Shown here: positions 19,864 through 30,865 of the stretch, piece after piece | Layout of the letters: every line of letters begins with the position of its first letter | Position numbering within the stretch: position 1 is the stretch's first letter | Origin: Prorocentrum cordatum | Taxonomy: Eukaryota; Sar; Dinophyceae; Prorocentrales; Prorocentraceae | Direction: 5' to 3' | Assembly (NCBI GenBank): GCA_963575745.1 | Contig: CAUYUJ010008113.1 | Span: forward strand, 20,001 to 84,000 | Length of the DNA stretch: 64,000 nt | Notes under the pieces: generated by a model | Database searches by the model: none | What the model saw: only the letters and a program-made list of their open reading frames with translations | Told to the model about the DNA's origin: nothing | Translations under genes and position numbers: made by a program

Positions 19864-21832
19864 ATGTTGCATGCTGCAAGCGCCTCTCTGCCGCACCGGG
19901 TTGCACAGCGAAACCGGCCATGGATATCAGATCGTACTCTCCATTTCATCGAAGAGCGGAACAAAATGCACCAGAGTGGCATCGAGGACAAAACCATGAC
20001 CAAGCTGATCAAGCAGTTTGCGAAGGCCGACAGGAATTGGCTCACGGAAAGCATCAAAGCAGACGCGTGGGAAATCATAAAACAATTGCGCAAACCAAGT
20101 TCACGTAAGTGCGGGCGCCTCCAGGATACAGAGGGCAGACTGGTTGAATCAGCTGACCGTGCAGACACACAGGCAACCTACTTGGAGACAGTGCAATGGC
20201 GACCACCTGCACAAGAAGGTACGCTACCGCAGCCAATCGATGGAGGAGCTTCTCTGAAAGTCGATGTGGGCCCGATCAGGACGGAAGAAACAAAGCAGGC
20301 AATCGAACACCTCCGGGTCCAACGAGCTGCAGGAGTCGACGACGTGCCGCCTCAGCAGTGGAAAGCATTAGGCGACAACGATAAAGCACTGGATATACTC
20401 ACGCCTCTATGTGACGCTTGCTGGGTAAAGAAAGATATACCTGAAGAGCTGGAGGAAATCATCAATTTTAAGCATGTCCAAGAAAGGTGGCACGTCTTTT
20501 ACCGTCAAACTACAAACCAATATCGTTACTCATTGTGGGGTGTAAACTATTGGCAACTATATATTGCAAAGATTGAAACGCGGAGGAGCCGAAGCAGCTT
20601 TGCGAGAATCTTAGTACGGATTTAGACCACACCGTGGCACCAGCGAAGCACTATTCTTAGCACGCCGACTAATCGACGCCACGCTGGAAGACAAATATGG
20701 TGAATTATTATCGCTGCTTCTAGACTGGAGTAAAGCGTTTGACCGCGTGAGCCCAGGAGGACTTGTACACGCACTCGAGCAATTCGGGGTACCGGGTGCG
20801 ATGGTGGAAATGCTCAGGGGCATCCACGCAATGCGCCGACTTATTGTGAATGATGGGAGTACCACATCATCGACGACACCGCAATTTTCCGGTATTGCCT
20901 AAGGATGCCGTCTATTGTGTTATCTGTTTATCATCGCGATGCCAATTATCTTGGAGACAGTGGATTCATTTGGCCGCGGAAAGGCCGGACAGGCCAACCA
21001 AACCATTTTTCACCACAGCAGATGCGTTGTACGCCGACGATACCATGCTTGTCTCGATGGACCTGGACACGTTGCAGGCACATCTGGACTTGGCTGTTGA
21101 AATTGGAAAAGCGTTTGGTTTGGATCTCAACGCAGACAAAGCTATATTACTAAAAGTGCGAGCTGGTGGATATATTCTTGGTCCTGCTGGGGAAGCCGTT
21201 AAAACCACAGATCGTGTAATTTATCTGGGTGGTCTTATCAGCACAGACGGGAAGCCGCGAGCAGAGCTTACACGGCTCCTGGGAGAGGCCAGAAATATAT
21301 TTCAGAAACTGTGTGCGGTATGGAGCCACGCCAACTTGACTAGAGCGCGGAAACGCAGATATGGGAATCGTGCGTATTCTCAAAACTATTGCATGGGCTG
21401 GAGTCGTTCATGTTGTTCGAAGCAGACAGGGGCCCTATATATGGTTCGCAATCAATATGCTTACGAAAGATCTTGAACACCCAGCCTGCGTGGTTATCTT
21501 ACGTGACCTACGCCGAAGTACGTGGGAGCGCACGGGTCTCCCCTTTGACCGCGCCTTTATTGGAAAGACAGCTGAAGTTGCGCGGCAAGCTCGCCCGGGA
21601 CAGCGCCAACAGTTCATTTAGGAAAATGGTGTTCTACGAGGACCACGCGCGGAAGATCTTGCCGCGAAGATGGAATCCTTCGCGATCGAGAGGACGACCT
21701 CGGACGCAGTGGACAACGTATCTACACGCTGGGGCCTTAGCAGTGGCGGGCAATGACCCCGACGCGCTCCAAGCTTCGTTGCGGAGTTCTTCAGAATGGC
21801 ACGCGGCAGTCAAACAGCATTGCAAGCGGTAG
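19864..21832 (+). pseudogene. LINE reverse transcriptase remnant (element 3)
   Basis: The RT domain is spread over at least three frames. The first part (19,864 to ~20,480) is the pre-RT linker and early fingers, including AAGVDDVPPQQWKAL. In another frame GFRPHRGTSEA and LLLDWSKAFDRV (motif A with its Asp) span 20,625-20,760. Motif B reads GIA-stop-GC at 20,891-20,908, so CAA for the expected Gln has become TAA at 20,900. Motif C is LYADD at 21,027-21,041 in a third frame. A thumb/C-terminal region with YLGGLISTDG continues to 21,832. The element must be inactive. A (CTC)n tract follows the 3' end. Confidence 0.85.
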
Positions 21833-21849
21833 CTGGACTTCCCGCCCTT

Positions 21850-21888
21850 CTCCTCCTCCTCCTCCTCCTCCTCCTCCTCCCTCCCCTT
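21850..21888. repeat. (CTC)n microsatellite
   Basis: About 11 CTC units directly after the LINE remnant's 3' end. It might be the element's 3' tail or a pre-existing target. Confidence 0.9.
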
Positions 21889-22540
21889 TTCCCTTTGGCG
21901 CGTTTCCCTTGCAGGCTAACGAACAGCGGGTCACCAAGTGCAATGAACTGTTGGTGATTACATGCCTTTCCCCCTGCATGGCGTACTTACTTTTTCCTTG
22001 ATCTCCCGCGTGTGCACGTGAGCAGTATGGCCGTGCCGATGCGCGATGCGCCGTGCAGGCGCGGCTTCGCGTGCATACGCGGTGGCAAACAGGCCCATCA
22101 CCCCCTCTTGGGAGAAGGGGGGGGCTCCTGCCATCCGCCCCTTTCGGCGCACCCGAGCAGACGGGGGTAGCGCGCGGGGGAGCGACTTCTGCGCGGGCGC
22201 GGGGCTTCTCGGAAGATGCGGGGGGTCCTCTTTCCCAAATCTCCGACGCCCTGTCCCCGTCAGTCCCTGCGCTTTTCCCAGATTTCTCTATCTGAGGCAC
22301 GTTCGCAGGCCCTGGGGCCATCAACGTTGGATCGAGGATGAGATGCTACCCCCAGGAATGCGCGCTGTGAGCATTCCACCATGTTCTTCTAGGAGGGCTT
22401 CAACATAGCGCTAGAACCTTTTCGGGTGCGTCGTACAATCGAGGTTTTCAGCAGCCCTGATGAGTCCACAAGTCTGGAGGGGGGTTTTGTTTCGCACTTG
22501 AAGGCCAGGGAAGCGGGGAGCACCCTGATGATTGGATGCC
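21889..22540. other. Intergenic, no recognised gene
   Basis: Moderately GC-rich sequence with no recognisable domain or repeat boundary. Confidence 0.4.
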
Positions 22541-22545
22541 TGGAC

Positions 22546-22715
22546 TTTCTGGTCGCGACCGACGAGATCGGTCGCTACCGATTGTGCCAATCGCGACTGG
22601 TGTGCTTCAAAATCGGTCGCGACCGATCGGTCGCGAATTGTCGCGACCAATTTTGGAGTCGGTCGCGATCGGTCGCTGCCGATCGTGTCCGGGAAAGTCT
22701 GGTATCCAATCGAAC
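22546..22715. repeat. Palindromic GGTCGCGACCGAT cluster (R5), copy 1
   Basis: Repeated near-palindromes such as ATCGGTCGCGACCGAT and TCGGTCGCTACCGAT occur about every 20-30 bp and end in TGGTATCCA. A related cluster at 49,705-49,903 also ends in TGGTATCCA, so they are copies of one dispersed repeat. Confidence 0.8.
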
Positions 22716-23200
22716 AAACTTGGCGATGCGGCGCGACCCTCCGACCCCATGAGCCCTCGTTGCGAGATATACGACCCCGAACCAACCTTGCGGATCGGTC
22801 ATCGAGGTCGCCGCAGCGATCGCGGCGCCCTCAAATCGGGGCAAGGTTTTGGCAAGAAGTGGCGTGCCCCTTCCCCCCCTGCTATGCGATGTAGACGTGG
22901 CTTTATATCGGAGGTAGGGGGGAATGAGATCGCAGTGGAACGGAGAACCCCCCACTTGGAAATCGGTTTCGTTTTCGTGTTCGTGTCGTGCTTCCGGGCG
23001 CGGCGAAGCTGGGTGGGCGCGCGAGAGGAATGACCCCGCCGTCGCCAGGGCGATTCGGATGCAGTGGACCGCCCCTCCGCCCTCGGTGGGCGCGCGGTGG
23101 CCCAGGGTGTTCCGCGGTGGTGTCCTGTGGTGTCCCGTTGGTGCCCCGTCGGTGTTCCGTCGGCGGTGGACGTGCGGTGGCCGGGGGTGTCCCGCCTTGG
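22716..23200. other. Intergenic, degenerate GGTGTCC words
   Basis: From 23,095 to 23,190 variants of CGGTGGTGTCC repeat loosely. No gene is seen. Confidence 0.4.
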
Positions 23201-23204
23201 CTTC

Positions 23205-23395
23205 GATAGCGAAGTCGATAGTGAGATCGATAGCGAGATCGCTCGAATAGCTTGGATAGTGAGATCAAAAATGAGATCGGCAGTGAGGTTGATTGACACA
23301 TCGGTTGTGAGGTCGATCGTGAGATCGAAAGAGGAATCGATTGTTAGATTGATAATGAGATCGAAAGAGAGATTGGTAGTGATAACGATAGCTAC
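23205..23395 (+). repeat. Degenerate GATAGTGAGATC repeat
   Basis: Variants of the 12-mer GATAGTGAGATC (GATAGCGAGATC, GAAAGAGAGATT) repeat for about 190 bp. The Ser/Leu/Ile/Arg-rich minus-strand frame is a repeat translation. Confidence 0.8.
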
Positions 23396-23685
23396 ATTAC
23401 ACCGCAGCGTCGCAGCGTCATCACGCGTCGTTGCTAACTCGAGGGCGCGTCACCAGCATCATCATCACGCCCATCGCATTTGCCAGCAGTTGATTCTTTC
23501 CCCCCCACCCCCCAACCTCTTGATCACCCGAAGGGTGGTCGTATTGGTAACAATCTGCAGTTGCCTGTGGCAAGTCAGGCCACCGTGCCAGCCTTCTCGG
23601 TGGCAGTTGCTTGCTCGAGGGAGACGGGAGGCCCCAGCGTGTAACACCTCGAGCGGCGATAGATGCACTCACTGCGGCGACGGTG
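23396..23685. other. Intergenic spacer
   Basis: No gene or repeat boundary is seen. Confidence 0.4.
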
Positions 23686-23689
23686 GGCC

Positions 23690-24190
23690 CGCTAGGACAG
23701 TCTTGGGCGCCTCTTGGGTCGTCTTGGAGCCCTCGTGGGCCGCTTTGGTGCCCTCTTGGGAGCCTCTTCGTCCGTCTTGGGGATCTCTTGGGGGCCTCTT
23801 TTGACGCCGAAAGCTCGACAAGGCGAGACACCTGATGCACTGCACCACAGCACTTAGCCGTGATAACACTTCCCCTATCCACTGCACCATTGACAATTGC
23901 TATACAGAGCGCAAGAGGAGTCGCGACGGTAGCGCCCCCTGCTGCCGTCTTGGGGCGATCTTGGGGGCTTACAGGGCCATCTGGGAGCGTCGGGAAACGG
24001 AAACGGCGAGACTGCCAACAATCTTCAAACGCCGAATGAAAATCACTGATGTGTGCCTCTCGGGGCCCTCTTGGGAAGTCTCTTGGGGCTCCCTTGGGAT
24101 TTTCCGGAGGCCTCTGGGTCGTCTTGATATCATCTTGGGCCATCTTGGAGGCATTTGGGCCTCGGCAGCGCGAAAATGTTGTATTTTGCA
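23690..24190 (+). repeat. R3 family copy 5
   Basis: CTTGGGCGCCTCTTGGGTCG-type units with the conserved core at 23,974-24,070 (GAGCGTCGGGAAACGGAAA, then ATCTTCAAACGCCGAATGAA, then TCACTGATG). An interruption of about 110 bp at 23,820-23,940 has no R3 words. Confidence 0.7.
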
Positions 24191-24630
24191 AGGGGCTATG
24201 GCCTCGGGAAGAGGGGACGGTGCATGCCAACGTGTGCGGAAGGGAAAGGGGGCGGCCCTTAGAAAATGGCAGAAATTTTACCCGGCAGCACGTGGTATCC
24301 TAGCACGCCCCATCGTGCCAGGAGGCACGGTGCCGGATCGCGACGTGTTCTATGAATAACCGTATAGCCATTTCAGGTGTTAGTTTGTGTTCAACATAGG
24401 CAGTCCACCACCACCACACCATAGAGCCAAGAATCCTGAAGGACGCATGGACAGAAGAGTGCGCGATTGGCACTTCCTCGGGAAAACGTGTCGATGCAGA
24501 AAGAATCTGTGCACACAGAGACTCAAATATGAAGCAGCAGAACAAGAGGAAGGAGGAGGGAGGAAGAGGCGGAGGAGCAAAAGGAGCAGAGGGCGGCGGA
24601 ATGGCAGACCTGCAGTCGCTCTACACGGCC
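24191..24630. other. Intergenic, GGA-rich toward the end
   Basis: A GGAGGA/AGGAGG-rich patch lies at 24,545-24,600. No gene is supported. Confidence 0.4.
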
Positions 24631-24639
24631 ATCACGGGT

Positions 24640-25200
24640 GCTGGGTCAATTTGTGCACTTCTTGAGCCCATTGTTGTCTGGGTCGCCCGCGCCGTCTGCG
24701 CCTCACCCAAATCTTAGGGGTACCGTCCGGCTGACATACGACTTGTTTGACCAATGAATTGGCCCCTCCTGTGGCGATCTTGCGATACAGGCGTATCTGC
24801 CGATCAAGCAGCAGCTGGGATGGAGGTTCGGCGGCGGCCTGCTTCAGATCATCCGCGTTGGGAACCCGCGATATGTACGAATGCTGATACCAAGAAGCCT
24901 CCGTAGACACCGGCAGGGAAAAGCATCCAGCCTTTTTCTGTCGGTGGACACGAGCCAAATATAATCAAGAGAATACAGCAACTTGCCCAACACGCAGCTC
25001 TCGAACAACTTGTACTTCTTGTCGCCCAACTGATGTATGACCCCAAATATTCGCGAACTACTTGAAGATGTTCAGTGCTTCGCCCAATATTCTTGTCAGA
25101 TCGGGGCTCCCCCTTGCATCACACATGATCATCCCTCTCAAGGAAACCGCTTCCCAAATCCAGTTGTTCGAGACCATCTTTTGAAGTTGGGTCCTCGTTT
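24640..25200 (-). pseudogene. LINE RT 3'-terminal fragment (element 3 family)
   Basis: Read on the minus strand, a stretch near 25,070-25,190 (GSPDLTRILGEALNIFK) corresponds to the post-motif-C region of element 3 (RAELTRLLGEARNIFQKL). After a frame change come LFESCVLGKLLYSLDYIW and LDAFPCRCLRRLLGI, and after another SYISRVPNADDL and a basic RGRPRQQW tail, all typical of the C-terminus of this LINE type. Motifs A-C are absent and at least two frame changes are needed, so it is a dead fragment opposite in orientation to its neighbours. Confidence 0.75.
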
Positions 25201-25294
25201 TGAACAGACGGCGCCCCGCGTCCTTACCTTCCTCCTCGCCCCCCTCTCCCTTCTCCCACCCCTGCCTCTGCCCTCCACATGTGGACCTGTTCGG

Positions 25295-25503
25295 CACACC
25301 CCTTACACGCTTCGTGGCCCCATAGGGAGCTCCACCGAATGACCCAGTGGCACGGTCCACATGCGGCTCCCCGCCGCATTTTTGCACACCTCTCACACGC
25401 TTCGTGGCCCCATAAGGGGATGTTCACCGAAGGCACCAGTGGCAGGGTCCACGTGAGGTCCCTCACCCATCTGAGCGCACCCCGCACACGCTTCCTGGCC
25501 CCA
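25295..25503 (+). repeat. ~90-bp direct repeat array, left end of element 1
   Basis: Two full units and part of a third: CACACGCTTCGTGGCCCCAT recurs at 25,395 (with ACACGCTTCGTGGCCCCAT at 25,305) and a variant near 25,486, with a 90-91 bp period. Units also share CACCGAA and GGTCCAC(A/G)TG. A related pair of half-units lies at 33,364-33,475 beyond the 3' end of element 1. Confidence 0.85.
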
Positions 25504-25671
25504 AAGGACTGGCTCAGGCATTTGCCTGTGCTTGCAGCAGCTTAGATTCAGAACGGCACACAGCTGTTGCGGGCCATTGTGGCTTTCTTTCGCGGTTCGC
25601 GGGATCTCAACCCGCAGGCTTTCATTTCCGTTCCTTGGGAGCTACTCGCTTACCACGACTCAGTCTGTGCG

Positions 25672-26938
25672 ATGGCAGGAGGAGGTTCTGGCGGGCATGG
25701 ACGCATTTCGTGGGCTCCGTGGCACCGCTCGTGGGCATCTCCTTCGTCGGCCGCTAAGCGCGACCAAGTGTGGCCCCCTCTGGTCCCTGGCCCACAAGGT
25801 TCTCCTCCTGGCGGTGCTGGCCATCCTGGTCGCATTTCCGCGCCCAGGAGATGGACGTGCAGTATCTGCGGTTGCAAAAAGAATGAGGCCAGGTTTTTCT
25901 TTTGCAAGCACTGCGGTCGGCTCAAGCGTGACTCCGTCCAGTATGGTTCGGCCTGGTCGTCAGGCAAATCTCTTGCCATGTTTGGTGACGGCCCCAGCTC
26001 CTCTGGGAAGAGTGGCGAGAAGGGCGTTTCCGGCTCAGGCAAAGGAGTTGTTGGCGCCCCACCTTCTGCTGGTGCTCCGAAGCTCTCCGCGGACGAGTAC
26101 CTACAGTTGGCATCTCTTCACGACAAGATGGGCGACTCTCGGGCAGCAGCTGCGCACCGCACCGCGGCTGCGGCACTCTCGGCGCCCGCCCCAGCATCTG
26201 TCTCGGTGCAGGCCCTTCTCAACAAGGCTCACCAGAAGGCTCGAGCCATCGAGAAGAAGCTGGAGAGTGCCGTCAGCAAGTTCGAGATGCTGGAGGCTCA
26301 ACTCGCGGCGCAGAGGAACCAAGTTCTGGTCCTGCGCAGCGACCTGGAGCAGGCCGAAGGCGAACATGGTGAGCTCGCTCGGCGCCTACATGGCGAGCTG
26401 CCGAGCACAGGCCCTCCGTCGGACACGGCCTCCGGCACGAAGCTCTGCTTGGAGCATCTGCTGGACGAGAAGCGTTTCTCTCAGATGTTCGACCTTGATG
26501 TGGGAGATTGCTTCACGATCACCGACGACGAGCAGCTCTCACCTGATGAGGCCAAGCAGTTGGCAGGTCGTGTGGACCTCTTCAAGACTGGCATCACGGA
26601 CATGGCACGCTCCCTGTTCGCTGAGGCCAAAGCTAAAGTGTATTCATTACGTGAGGAACACAAGCAGTTGTCTCAGCGTATTGCCAAGAAGCGTAAGACG
26701 GATGGTGGTGCTGTGGTCGACGGAGTTGGAGTTCCAGTTGAACAGGCACCCCTTTCCAGCAGGTGCTGGTAAGGATGAGTCCTCAGCGACTGGCACCAAC
26801 GGTGGAGACCGCCCAGAGGCAGGACCTGCTTCTGCTGGCGCTACCTCGGTGCAGGCTGCGACGGGCTCGGCTTCTCCTACCACCCCGTCAAGCACAAGGG
26901 CGCGTGCTGACAGGATTGCTGGAGCCGCCTCTGCTTGA
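25672..26938 (+). CDS. Element 1 ORF1: zinc-finger/coiled-coil protein
   Basis: Likely the nucleic-acid-binding ORF1 product of a non-LTR retrotransposon. The frame is open from 25,567, but Met at 25,672 opens a Gly-rich N-terminus and is the better start. A treble-clef-like finger (C-x2-C-x11-C-x2-C, beginning CSICGCKKNEARFFFC) sits about 62 residues in. A long Ala/Glu/Lys/Gln-rich helix with heptad character follows (LLNKAHQKARAIEKKLES onward), then an acidic segment. A stop occurs at 26,770, but the next frame carries a plausible Ala/Ser/Thr-rich tail to 26,938, suggesting a +1 shift near 26,745. Function is inferred from position upstream of endonuclease and RT. Confidence 0.6.
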
Positions 26939-26979
26939 GCCCCTCCTGGAGCCCGCGTGTCTAGAGTTTATTCTGAGCC

Positions 26980-27690
26980 ATGGGATCTCGGGCTTCGGAC
27001 CTGGGGGATCCTGGGCGCTCGGGACGGCCTGGTTGGCCGAGAGCTCGGACAACGGTAAACTCCAGGGGGGGCATTGCTTCTTCGGTGAATTTTGGCCGCA
27101 CTGCGGCTCAGGTTGCTCAGTGGTGCAAGCGAGGCCTACCTCTGCTTTTCGCTTCTCCCTCTGTTGGCGCGCTCGCCCAGAGGTTGAAATCATGTCAGAA
27201 GGTCCCACCGTCAGCCCGATGGCGTGACCTCATGACTCGTGCGGATTCAGCAGTTTTGAAGGCTGCCGACCACCCGTGTCTCTCATTTTTTTCGGAAGTG
27301 CCAGGCTCCTGTGAATTTCGCCCGTCCAGTGGATGAGTATCCGGTGCTTTCTCTGGACAGGGATGTTCCCTGTCGTACCACACTGGCCAGGCTGCCCTTG
27401 CCCGAGCCCGCTGAGGTTCGTCAAGGCGTGGGCTCTGGCAGCCCAGGCCCTGTGTCAGGGAGTCTGGGTACTTGCAGCCATGATATTGGGGCTCCTGGGC
27501 CGTTGGTGGACCAGGAGACCCGACATGGCCTGCAGTCGCCACCTTTTGCTCGAAGCGCTCGGTTTTTGGTTTCAGGACGTGCGAGCTCTGGTCTAGATGG
27601 CCTGTGCTTCCCCATTGGAGGAGCTCGGTCTCCCCAGGCCAGTAGTGATGCTGCGGGCGCCCAGCTCGATTCAGTCTCTCTCAGGGTTCA
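26980..27690 (+). other. Element 1 ORF2 N-terminal region, uncertain
   Basis: Frames here (for example one with WCKRGLPLLFASPSVGALAQ) look protein-like and lead in two steps toward the endonuclease, but no domain is recognised. It may be the N-terminal extension of ORF2 with a frame change near 27,310. Confidence 0.35.
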
Positions 27691-28403
27691 GACCATCAAT
27701 TGCAACTCCTGGGGCCGTATGCGCAGCATGATTGAAGGCACTGATGCGCATGTGTTGCTATGTCAAGAACACCGTCTGATTCGAGCTGAAGATTTCGATC
27801 AGGCTAGCGCCCGGTGCCTCCGCCGCGGTTGGAAGAGCGTTTGGTCGCCCGCCACGGCCACTGAGATGGGGGATTTCCTCGGGGGGAGTCGCCATTTGCG
27901 TGCGCTCTTGGTTGGGGTGTTTGGAGGTGCCTGGAGGTCAGGTTGTCTGTGGGCGCGCCCTGGTTTGCTCTTTCGGGATCCCTGGATGCCCCCCTTTCCT
28001 CGCTGCCTCGGCCTATCTTCACCACTCGGAGGGCCTCTCTGACGCTAACTTGAGCTTACTCTCGTCTTTGGGGGTGGTGCTTTCCACGGCCGCGAGGCCC
28101 TGGGTTCTCGGTGCTGACTTTAATATGGACCCTGAAGTGCTCCGAGGCTCCGATTTCGCGCAGGAGCTCCGAGGCGCGTTGATTGCGCCAAGCGTTCCGA
28201 CTCACTATCCTGTTGGGCCCCCGTCCACCTTCGACTATTTTGCGGTGTCAGGCGGTCTCAGCAAGGCCACTGAACGGATCGACACTAGGTTGGACACGGA
28301 GCTCCCACCCCATCGCCCTGTGGACCTCCTGTTTTTTAAGCAGCTCGGAGTGCTGAAAGCTCTCTCTTTCCGTCGGCCGCCCCCCCCCCCCCCTGCCGTG
28401 TGA
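27690..28403 (+). pseudogene. Element 1 endonuclease domain
   Basis: Resembles the exonuclease-endonuclease-phosphatase fold used by LINEs to nick target DNA. Motifs in order: INCNSWG (N-terminal strand), LLCQEHRL (QEH, metal-binding Glu), then after a frame change near 27,890 LGADFNMDP (catalytic Asp/Asn), PSTFDYFAV, and PPHRPV where SDHRPV is expected. The Ser-Asp to Pro-Pro change would remove a catalytic residue unless it is a family variant. A C14 run at 28,380-28,393 lies where the frame again shifts into the RT. Confidence 0.75.
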
Positions 28404-28434
28404 AGCTGTCATCGGGCCCGCCCCTTGCCCCCCT

Positions 28435-30865
28435 GTGTGGTCTGGGGTACAGCTTCTCACTGATGCTGCTGTCCACCTCGTTGAGTCGGACAGGCCTCAG
28501 GAGGCTGCCTCTCTGCTCGGCCCCCTTTACCAGCGTTGGGCGGACCTGGCTGAGACGGAGCTTGTTCCTCTGGTTGGCGAGGCTCCTGCCAAATATGGGT
28601 CCCGTGGGTTGGGCCCTCAGCTTGTTTGGAAGTCTGTCCTTGCCAAAGATGGCAAGGTGCGCTACCCCTCTCATCGCTCGATTGTTCGGCTCGGTCAGCA
28701 GCTCAAGGCCTACATTCATTCCCTCAGAGCGGGCGCCCCGATGGCTGGTACTTTGAAGGCCCTGTTGTTGCAGCCTCCTCAGTCAATTGATGATGCTAAG
28801 GATGAGTATGCACCACTGTTCAGTTTGGTGAAGGAGGCTTTGACGCGCACGGTCGACCCCTACTCCTTTGCTGACGTGTACACGCAGGTGCACGAGGCCG
28901 TCCAGGCCGCCGACTCGAAGTTCCGTGCCAAGGCCCGCTCTGATTGGAAGGCCTGGCTTAATGTCGGGGTGCAGTCAGGAGCGAAAAGAGTTCATACCCT
29001 CCTTAGGGGCCCCGCCCCGTGGGCTGCCAGCTCGACCCTCTCGGCGGCTGGCAACGTGGTTTCCGACCCCCTCTCGCTGCTGAAGGCTGAAGGGGACCGC
29101 TTTGCTTCTTTATGTGGCCCTGGGATCGGTGCGGAGTCGGCCTTTGAGAGGCTGGAGGGCCTCACCAGGTTGGGCGCCCAAGAAATCAGGGACGTTTCAA
29201 AGTCCTACAGGACGGCTTCGGCTATCTCGGTGGATGGGTTCCACTGCAGGCACTTCTCGCTCCTTTCCGATCCCTGTCGTGACTGCCTGGGAGCTCTTTT
29301 CAGCCTCATGGAGGCTTTAGGCGTCTTGCCCCCCCCCCCCCCCCCAGGTTGGCTCCCCCAGGTTTCTGTGGCCCTTTTGGCGCTGCTGCCGAAGCCGACA
29401 GGGGGCTACAGGCCCATAAAGGATCTGCTCCTGGTACAGGGTGTGGGGACGCTGCAGACGCCCCTTGGCCCTGGCCTGGGAGCTGGCCCACCCCCGTGAG
29501 TACTGGGCTGCTGGCCAGCATCGGGGAGCAGCCGACGTCGTGCGGCGTCAGGCTGTGACAGCCGAGGCGGGAGTCGCTAAGGGCCTCGCCAGTTGCAGCA
29601 TCTTTTTCGATCTCTCGAAATTTTACGAGAACATTAACCTCTCGCGTTTAGAAGACCGTTGTCGCAGGCTCGGTTTTCCTATGGCGATTGCCCGCCTGTG
29701 CATCTTTGCGGTTGAACGCTTTCTCAGCTTGGGAGGTTGGCTCGAGGGCCCTCACTTTTGTGTCAGCGGAGTCATCGCTGGCTGCTCGATGGCCACCGCC
29801 CTCATACGTGTCTACTGTATGGAAGGGTACGATAGCAGCCCCTGCCCCCTGCTGCTTCTCTGGACGTTTACATTGATGATCAAGATCTGTCGTCGACTGG
29901 CCCCCCGAAAGTCGTCATTGACTCGATCGTTCGTGGGGCCCAGGCGCACGACTCTGTGGTCCAGGATGTTTTTGGTTGCGCCTTCGCTCTGGAAAAAAAC
30001 GGTTATCGCGTCTAGCTTTAAATGCGTTGGTTCACAAGTTCTTTCTCGTATCAGCCATCTTTGCCAGCGCTGCACAGGTTCAGCTGTCAACCTCGGAGTT
30101 GACTACTCGGCAGGCCGAGCTGTCAGAGTTGCTGGACGTTCGGCCAAGATGAAGGCCAGCCTCGCCAAGGCGGGCACAGCGGCGCGGCGCCTAGTGCGGC
30201 AGGCTAAGGTACTTATTCGGTCTACTGCCTTGAAGGTATTCTCAGCTGGTCTCCTGGTGGGGGTCTCGTACGGCACCGAAGTCACGGGCATAAGCGATCA
30301 CGGCCTTAGCTTGCTGCGCCGCCGCCTTTTTAGTGTTGTGCGCCCGCGCAGTCGGCTGAGGTCCCTCGCGGTCCTCGCCCTGCTGGACAATGGCCCGACA
30401 TGGCGGTCGGCCGCAGCTCCCATTCTCAGGTGGAGCAAAGAGATCTGGCTCAGACAGACAGGTGCTTTCTGCTGGGCGATCCCCCTGCCCACTTTGAAGA
30501 CTGCCTGGGCTGCCATTTGTTCTGACCCCAGCTGTAGTTGGAGGAAGGTTGCGGGGCCGACCACGGCCATGGGGATGTCTCTGGTTAGATTAGGGTGGGG
30601 CACGTCTGATTTCATGACCCTGATTGACGGTTTTGGGAAACCCATCCCCCTTGGGATTTTCTCGCCCGCTCTTGTTGGGCCCCTGGTCCGTGCGGGATAC
30701 CTGAGGGTGTTGGAAAGAGATGCTGCTGCCAGGAGGGGCATCTCTTATCGCCTTTGTTATGACGTTGTCAAGGAGTCTATTGCTCCCCGTAGCAAGCGTT
30801 TCACGGCCCTTCAGAAGGGCAGGATTAGGGCCTTCTCGACTGAGACCATCTTGACTCGGGCTTGA
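28435..30865 (+). pseudogene. Element 1 reverse transcriptase
   Basis: RT of a non-LTR element, interrupted only by frame changes. Up to ~29,440 one frame carries the pre-RT linker and fingers, including LALLPKPTGGYRPIKDLL. The next frame gives SIFFDLSKFYENI (motif A) and SGVIAGCSMATALI (motif B). Motif C, DVYIDDQDL, is at 29,863-29,889 back in the first frame, which stops at 30,013; sequence then resumes in the second frame with VNLGVDYSAGRAV. All core acidic residues are present, so the original enzyme was probably active. A C17 run (29,329-29,345) encodes an odd poly-Pro insert in the fingers. An in-frame TGA at 30,863 separates it from RNase H. Confidence 0.88.

Noticed and set aside
24355-24382. 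CCGTATAGCCATTTCAGG, loosely like the dinoflagellate spliced leader (CCGTAGCCATTTTGGCTCAAG)
   Set aside because: It has a 2-base insertion and a diverged 3' half, and no gene starts after it. Chance similarity is likely; only a genome-wide relict-leader survey could revive it.
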